NCBI RefSeq assembly: GCF_000820125.1
Contig: NZ_CDBY01000054.1
Location: forward strand, 39,173-103,172
Length of the DNA: 64,000 bases
Reading direction: 5' to 3'
From: Aeromonas simiae
GTDB taxonomy: Bacteria > Pseudomonadota > Gammaproteobacteria > Enterobacterales > Aeromonadaceae
Positions 59,369 to 64,000 of this stretch are shown here, piece by piece. The notes beneath the pieces are model-generated. The model had not been told where the DNA came from. It did not search any database and was given only the letters and a program-made list of their open reading frames with translations. The translations under genes and the position numbers were made by a program. The first letter of the stretch is position 1; the number at the start of each line of letters is the position of its first letter.

Positions 59369-60055
59369 ATGATCGCAATGAGACCGGCACAAGAACGTGG
59401 GCATGCTAACTTCGGCTGGCTGGATACCCACCACACCTTCTCTTTTGGGCACTACTATGACCCGAAGTGGATGGGTCACTCCGCGCTGCGCGTCATCAAC
59501 GAGGATCACGTGACGCCGGGTAGTGGTTTCGGTACCCATCCCCATGCCAACATGGAGATCCTGACCTGCGTACTCGAGGGTGCCATTGAACACAAGGACA
59601 GCCTGGGTAATGTAGAGCGGATCCCGGCCGGGGAGTTCCAGCTGATGAGCGCGGGTTCCGGTATTCGCCACAGCGAGTATAATCCGTCTCCAACTGAACC
59701 TCTTTCGTTCCTGCAAATCTGGATCGAGCCGAATGAACATGGCACGACCCCCGGTTATCAGCAGAAGCGGATTGAGGCTCAGCCCGGCATGACGCTGGTG
59801 GCCTCCCCCACGGGTGAGCAAGGATCGTTTACGATTCGCCAACAAGCCAGAGTCTGGCGGTTACAATTGGCTGCAGGTGAGAGTCTCACCTGGGCTCTGC
59901 AGGGACGTAACGGTTACCTGCATATGATATCCGGGGAGCTGACCACTGGTGGTCTCACTGCCCAAGCCGGCGACGGGTTGTTCAGTCGCGATGAACCCAA
60001 CTGGGAGCTCATGGCCGAGTCCGCCACTGAAGCCCTTTTGTTTGACCTGCCATGA
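59369..60055 (+). CDS. yhaK: Pirin family protein (YhaK-like)
   Basis: 228 residues of the two-cupin pirin fold. N-terminal cupin carries metal ligands in THPHANMEILTCVLEGAIEHKDS and RHSEYNPSP, with FSFGHYYDP and MSAGSGIRHSE as family motifs; the second cupin has lost them. Related pirins act as quercetinases or redox sensors. Strong ribosome site TTAAGGAGGCG. It overlaps the next region by four bases; the DoxX gene follows. Confidence 0.92.
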   Translation: MIAMRPAQERGHANFGWLDTHHTFSFGHYYDPKWMGHSALRVINEDHVTPGSGFGTHPHANMEILTCVLEGAIEHKDSLGNVERIPAGEFQLMSAGSGIRHSEYNPSPTEPLSFLQIWIEPNEHGTTPGYQQKRIEAQPGMTLVASPTGEQGSFTIRQQARVWRLQLAAGESLTWALQGRNGYLHMISGELTTGGLTAQAGDGLFSRDEPNWELMAESATEALLFDLP

Positions 60056-60072
60056 GAGATGAGGAATTGAAA

Positions 60073-60465
60073 ATGGAAAAGATGAAAGATATCGCCCTGC
60101 TGCTGAGTCGTTTTCTGCTGGCCCTGATGTTTGTGGTCGCAGGTTGGGGCAAGATCAGCGGTTACGCCGGTACTCAGGGTTACATGGAAGCGATGGGCGT
60201 GCCCGGTTTCCTGCTCCCCCTGGTGATCCTGCTCGAGCTGGGCGGTGGCCTGGCCATCATGGCCGGTTTCTTCACCCGTACTCTGTCGGTCTTCCTGGCT
60301 GGCTTCACCCTAGTAGCGGCGTTCATCTTCCACTATCAGCCGGCTGACCAGATGCAGATGTTGATGTTCATGAAGAACATCTCCATCGTCGGTGGCTTCC
60401 TGGCCCTGGCTGCCGCCGGTGCCGGTGCCTTCAGCCTCGACAACAAGCTGGGCAAGAACTGGTAA
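60073..60465 (+). CDS. DoxX family membrane protein (YqjF-like)
   Basis: 130 residues with four membrane helices. FLLALMFVVAGWGKISGYAGTQGYMEAMGVPGFLLPLVIL and LELGGGLAIMAGFFTRTLS are almost the same as E. coli YqjF, which responds to nitro-aromatics and is controlled by YhaJ. The ATG at 60073 has GAGG nine bases before; one at 60052 has none. Ends with an intrinsic terminator. Confidence 0.9.
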   Translation: MEKMKDIALLLSRFLLALMFVVAGWGKISGYAGTQGYMEAMGVPGFLLPLVILLELGGGLAIMAGFFTRTLSVFLAGFTLVAAFIFHYQPADQMQMLMFMKNISIVGGFLALAAAGAGAFSLDNKLGKNW

Positions 60466-60497
60466 GCGACTGTTTACGAGGATTTTCCAAGGCCTTT

Positions 60498-60524
60498 AGC
60501 CGGAGCGAAAGCTCCGGCTTTTTT
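60498..60524 (+). terminator. Terminator after the DoxX gene
   Basis: AGCCGGAGC pairs with GCTCCGGCT over GAAA, followed by a run of T. Strong intrinsic form. Confidence 0.9.
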
Positions 60525-60580
60525 GCATCTGGCGCGCCAATCCATGACAATCCGGCCATTGCCTTCGATGGGGATTGTCC

Positions 60581-63500
60581 ATGTTCACCCTCTATCACTC
60601 CAACCAGCTCGACGTGCTCAAGGCCCTACTGGTCGAGCTGGTGCGCCGCGACCCGCTGACCGATCCGTTCGAGCGCGAGCAGATCCTGGTTCAGAGCCCC
60701 GGCATGGCCCAGTGGCTCAAGCTGGAGCTGGCGAGCGCCTTCGGCATCGCCGCCAACATCGACTTTCCCCTGCCGGCCAGCTTCATCTGGCAGATGTTCA
60801 TCGAAGTGCTGGGCGACGTCCCGGCCCGCAGCCCCTACAACAAGCAGAGCATGAGCTGGCAGTTGATGATGACGCTGCCGACCCTGCTCGAGCGACCCGA
60901 TTTCGCCCCCTTGCGCAGTTACCTCTCCCCGCAGGAAGAGTCCCCCGAGCAGGTACGCCTGTGGCAGCTGTGCCAGAAGGTCGCGGATCTGTTCGACCAG
61001 TATCTGGTCTACCGCCCCGACTGGATCGAGCGCTGGGAGCGCGGTGAGGGGCTGCCTGCCGAGCTTGGCGAGGTGGCCGGCCAGGATTGGCAACCCGTGC
61101 TGTGGCGCGAGCTGGTGGCCCGTACCCTGCAACTGGCCGACAGCGGCTATCACAGGGCGAACCTGTTCGAATCCTTCATTCAGGCGCTGCAAAGCGGCGC
61201 CCCTCTGCCGGGACGGCTGCCCAAGCGGGTCTTCGTCTTCGGCATCTCGGCCCTGCCGCCCGGCTATGTGGAGGCGCTGCGGGTGCTCGGCGAGCGCATC
61301 GAGGTGCACCTGTTTGTCACCAACCCGTGCCGCTACTACTGGGGCGATCTGCTCGATCGCAAGACCATGGCCCGCCTCGAGCGGCGGCTGCGCCCCGGCA
61401 CCGACCTTGAGACCCTGCAAGGGGAGAGCAACCCACTGCTCGCCTCCATGGGCAAGCTCGGGCGCGACTACCTGCACCACCTGATGGGGCTGGAGCCGCC
61501 GGAGGTGGAGGCCTTCGTCGACATGACCGACGACACCCTGCTGCACCGCCTGCAAGGGGATGTGCTGGAGCAACGCGATCGCGGCGCCGTGTGCGACGAC
61601 CCCGACTCGAGCCGCCACAAGACGGTGCTCACGGCGGGCGATCACAGCTTGCAGATCCACGCCTGCCACAGCCCGGTGCGCGAATTGGAGGTGCTGCACG
61701 ATCGCCTGCTCGATCTGTTCGAGCGTGACCCGACCCTGACCCCGAAAGAGGTGGTGGTGATGATGCCGGACGTGGCCGGCTACGCCCCCTTCATCCAGGC
61801 GGTATTCGGGGCGCGCGGCCAGATCCCCTTCTCCATCTCGGATCGGGCGGCGAGCCAGGAGAGCCCGCTGCTGCAAAGTTTTTTGGCGCTGCTGCGCCTG
61901 CCACGCCAACGCTTCGGGGCGGGCGAGCTGCTCGCCCTGCTCGAGGTGCCGGCGGTGCTGCGCCGTTTTGCCCTGACGGTGGAGGAGTTCGACACCCTGC
62001 GCCGCTGGGTGCAGGAGAGCGGCATCCGCTGGGGGCTCGACGATGCCTACCCGGAGCGCTTCGACCTGCCGGCCCTGTCGGGCAACTCCTGGCTGTTCGG
62101 CCTGCGCCGCATGCTGCTTGGCTACGCCATGGGGGAGGGGGAGCCGGTGGCCGGCATCCTGCCCTATGCCGAGATCGAGGGGCAGCAAGGGGTGACGCTC
62201 GGCAAGCTCGCCGCCTTCGTCGACACCCTGGCCCACTTCCTGCCGCTGCTGGAGCAAGCCCGCTCCCTGCCCGAGTGGCACCGGCTGCTGCACGCCCTGC
62301 TCGCGGCCTGCTATGACCCGGATGAAGACGAGGAGCGCCACATCCAGCTGGTGCGCGATGCCATGGCCAGCTGGCAGGAGACCCTCGGCGAGGTGCGCTT
62401 CGACGAGCCGATTACCCCAGCGCTGCTGCAAGATGTGCTCGGCCAGGCGCTGGCGGCCCAACGCTCGAGCCAGCGCTTTCTCGCCGGCCAGGTCAACTTC
62501 TGCACCCTGATGCCGATGCGATCCATCCCGTTTCGCCAAGTCTGCCTGCTCGGCATGAACGACGGCGTCTACCCGCGCACCTTGCCGCCCATGGGGTTCG
62601 ACCTGATGGCGCTCGCCAGCCGGCGCGGGGACCGATCGCGCCGTGACGACGACCGCTACCTCTTCCTCGAGGCGCTGCTGAGCGCCCAGGACGGCCTCTA
62701 CATCAGCTATCAGGGCTTCAGCGTGCAGGACAACAGCGAGCGTGAACCCTCGGTGCTGCTGGCCGAGCTGCTCGACTACCTGCGCCAGGGCTTCGTGTTG
62801 GCCGGTGATGAAGCGCTGCCTGACGACGAATCGGGCCGGCGCCTGTTGCAGGCGCTGGTGACGGCGCACCCGCTCACCCCCTACAGCCGCGACTACTTCT
62901 TTCCCAAAGATGAGCGCCTCTTCACCTATGCGGCCGACTGGCTGCCGGCGCTCACCCCCAAGGCGGGGGCGGGCAACTTCCAGAGCGGCGATCTGCCCCT
63001 GCCCCCCGAGATGGAAGGGGGCGAGTTGGAGCTGGCCGAGTTGCTGCGCTTTTACCGCAATCCGGCGCGCTACTTTCTCAACCGCCGCCTCAAGGTGTGG
63101 TTTGAGCTAGATGACACCCGCCTCGAGGAGAACGAGCCCTTCGCCCTCGACGGGCTGGAGAACTATCAGCTCAAAGATCAATTGCTGACCGCCCACCTGA
63201 ATGAAGGGGGCACAGAGCGGCTGCGCGAGCGGCTGCGGCTGGCCGGTCAGCTGCCCCAGAGCTGGTTCGGCCCCCTGCTGCTCGATGAGCTGGACGATAA
63301 GATGGCCGGGCTGGCCGAGCGGGTACGCCCGCTGCGATCGGAAAAAACGCCGGTGGAGATCGACATCCCCCTGCCTCAAGGGCGGCTGCTCGGCTGGCTC
63401 GACAGCGAGCAGGGCAAGCAGCTCATCGTCAAACCCGGCAGCTTCCACGGCCGCGACTGGCTGCAAGGCTGGCTCAGGCACTTGTGCCTGTGCCTGTCGC

Positions 63501-63874
63501 GCTCCCCCGGCGAGACCCTGCTGCTCGACGGGCTCAAGAGCTGGCGCCTGCCCGTGCTTGCACCCGAGGTGGCCCGCCGCCACCTGCTCGCCCTGGTCGA
63601 CGACTGGGTGGCGGGGCTGCGCCACCCGCTACCGCTGTTTCCCAAGAGCGCCTGGAGCTGGCTTGGCGAACAGGAAAAAAGCGGTGACGAGGAGAAGGCG
63701 CTGCGCGCCGCCCGCACCAGCTTCGAGGGGGGCTGGCAGCTGATGGGCGAGGGGGAAGACCCTTACATCCAGCGCTGCTTCCCCGCACTGGACGAGGCGG
63801 TGATGAGCCAGCTCATCGCCCTCGCCCGTACCCATCTGTTGCCCCTTTATCAGGCGCTGGAGGAGATCGACTGA
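60581..63874 (+). CDS. recC: RecC, exodeoxyribonuclease V gamma subunit
   Basis: 1097 residues, the family size. YHSNQLDVLKALLVELV near the start, GMAQWLKLELASAFGIAANIDFPLPASFIW and DLFDQYLVYRPDWIERW match RecC; the UvrD-like inactive helicase folds and C-terminal nuclease-like domain follow. RecC recognises Chi and holds the DNA fork in RecBCD. ATG at 60581 has GGGGA seven bases before. The recB start overlaps its stop by one base. Confidence 0.95.
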   Translation: MFTLYHSNQLDVLKALLVELVRRDPLTDPFEREQILVQSPGMAQWLKLELASAFGIAANIDFPLPASFIWQMFIEVLGDVPARSPYNKQSMSWQLMMTLPTLLERPDFAPLRSYLSPQEESPEQVRLWQLCQKVADLFDQYLVYRPDWIERWERGEGLPAELGEVAGQDWQPVLWRELVARTLQLADSGYHRANLFESFIQALQSGAPLPGRLPKRVFVFGISALPPGYVEALRVLGERIEVHLFVTNPCRYYWGDLLDRKTMARLERRLRPGTDLETLQGESNPLLASMGKLGRDYLHHLMGLEPPEVEAFVDMTDDTLLHRLQGDVLEQRDRGAVCDDPDSSRHKTVLTAGDHSLQIHACHSPVRELEVLHDRLLDLFERDPTLTPKEVVVMMPDVAGYAPFIQAVFGARGQIPFSISDRAASQESPLLQSFLALLRLPRQRFGAGELLALLEVPAVLRRFALTVEEFDTLRRWVQESGIRWGLDDAYPERFDLPALSGNSWLFGLRRMLLGYAMGEGEPVAGILPYAEIEGQQGVTLGKLAAFVDTLAHFLPLLEQARSLPEWHRLLHALLAACYDPDEDEERHIQLVRDAMASWQETLGEVRFDEPITPALLQDVLGQALAAQRSSQRFLAGQVNFCTLMPMRSIPFRQVCLLGMNDGVYPRTLPPMGFDLMALASRRGDRSRRDDDRYLFLEALLSAQDGLYISYQGFSVQDNSEREPSVLLAELLDYLRQGFVLAGDEALPDDESGRRLLQALVTAHPLTPYSRDYFFPKDERLFTYAADWLPALTPKAGAGNFQSGDLPLPPEMEGGELELAELLRFYRNPARYFLNRRLKVWFELDDTRLEENEPFALDGLENYQLKDQLLTAHLNEGGTERLRERLRLAGQLPQSWFGPLLLDELDDKMAGLAERVRPLRSEKTPVEIDIPLPQGRLLGWLDSEQGKQLIVKPGSFHGRDWLQGWLRHLCLCLSRSPGETLLLDGLKSWRLPVLAPEVARRHLLALVDDWVAGLRHPLPLFPKSAWSWLGEQEKSGDEEKALRAARTSFEGGWQLMGEGEDPYIQRCFPALDEAVMSQLIALARTHLLPLYQALEEID

Positions 63875-64000
63875 TGTCCCGCACTCTGGATACCCTGCGC
63901 TTTCCCCTGTTTGGCGAGCGCCTGATCGAGGCCTCCGCCGGCACCGGCAAGACCTACACCATCGCCGGTCTCTACCTGCGCCTGCTGCTCGGCCACGGCC
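63874..64000 (+). CDS. recB: RecB, exodeoxyribonuclease V beta subunit (partial)
   Basis: Only the first 42 residues are in the window. MSRTLDTLRFPLFGERLIEA is followed by the Walker A SAGTGKTYT, as at the start of RecB. It begins in the recC stop (TGATG), so the two are translationally coupled. The rest lies beyond the window. Confidence 0.9.
   Translation, partial: MSRTLDTLRFPLFGERLIEASAGTGKTYTIAGLYLRLLLGHG

Overview
This window is a high-GC, gene-dense chromosomal segment that reads as Aeromonas or a very close relative. The reasons are the enteric-like but rearranged gene orders (bioH-comF-nfuA, gpmI-envC, the engB/cytochrome c4 pair, recC-recB), an Entner-Doudoroff gnt cluster, a single-operon thiamin pathway with a ThiD-ThiE fusion, a GH19 chitinase and a YhaJ-pirin-DoxX cluster. 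There is no prophage, integron or CRISPR array. The only mobile-type DNA is a REP-associated-transposase island near 50.9-52.7 kb.

Layout. 0-5.4 kb: tail of a periplasmic solute-binding protein, a MetY-type sulfhydrylase, then a sugar-phosphate-stress locus (sgrR facing an SgrT-like small ORF). A 700-base gap after sgrR holds Spot 42 sRNA, an unnamed sRNA candidate and a third possible unit, all on the minus strand. Next come a SprA-type metallopeptidase and a small protein resembling the C-terminus of flagellar rod proteins. 5.4-14.1 kb: housekeeping (bioH, comF, nfuA, gpsA, secB, yibN, gpmI, envC) and an ammonium transporter with a sigma-54 type promoter. 14.1-19.8 kb: the gluconate/ED regulon (LacI-type regulator, eda, edd, gntK, permease) with three visible GntR-type operators. 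19.9-31.5 kb: pssA, recG, AsmA-like, fabY/yiiD, a methyltransferase-fold protein, dtd, metA, a CinA-like protein, cytochrome c4, engB. 31.5-36.4 kb: a BMP-type nucleoside ABC importer with a PurR-like box. 36.7-43.9 kb: an acetyltransferase, an MgtC/DUF4010 membrane protein, a two-component pair divergent from small envelope proteins, and a DUF350/DUF1190/glutathionylspermidine-synthase-like operon. 43.9-50.8 kb: TPP riboswitch and thiC-thiDE-thiF-thiS-thiG-thiH. 50.8-52.7 kb: palindromic repeats, a Y1-type transposase and a duplicated 186-bp unit. 52.7-64 kb: a small membrane protein, LpoB, PhzF, chitinase, an HTH regulator, yhaJ, a secreted small protein, pirin, DoxX, recC and the start of recB.

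How the genes work together. Carbon control is a theme: SgrR/SgrT and Spot 42 sit within 2.5 kb of each other, and the ED pathway is wired to a gluconate-sensing repressor. Methionine synthesis appears twice (MetY-type enzyme and MetA), each with MetJ-like boxes upstream. The thi operon supplies both the pyrimidine and thiazole branches of thiamin synthesis under one riboswitch.

The most novel-looking signals are the sRNA cluster at 3.8-4.3 kb, the sgrT ORF without a recognisable SgrS pairing region, the transposase island with its duplicated structured unit, and the long nested hairpin in the thiC leader. All calls come from reading sequence and remembered families; no database search was run.
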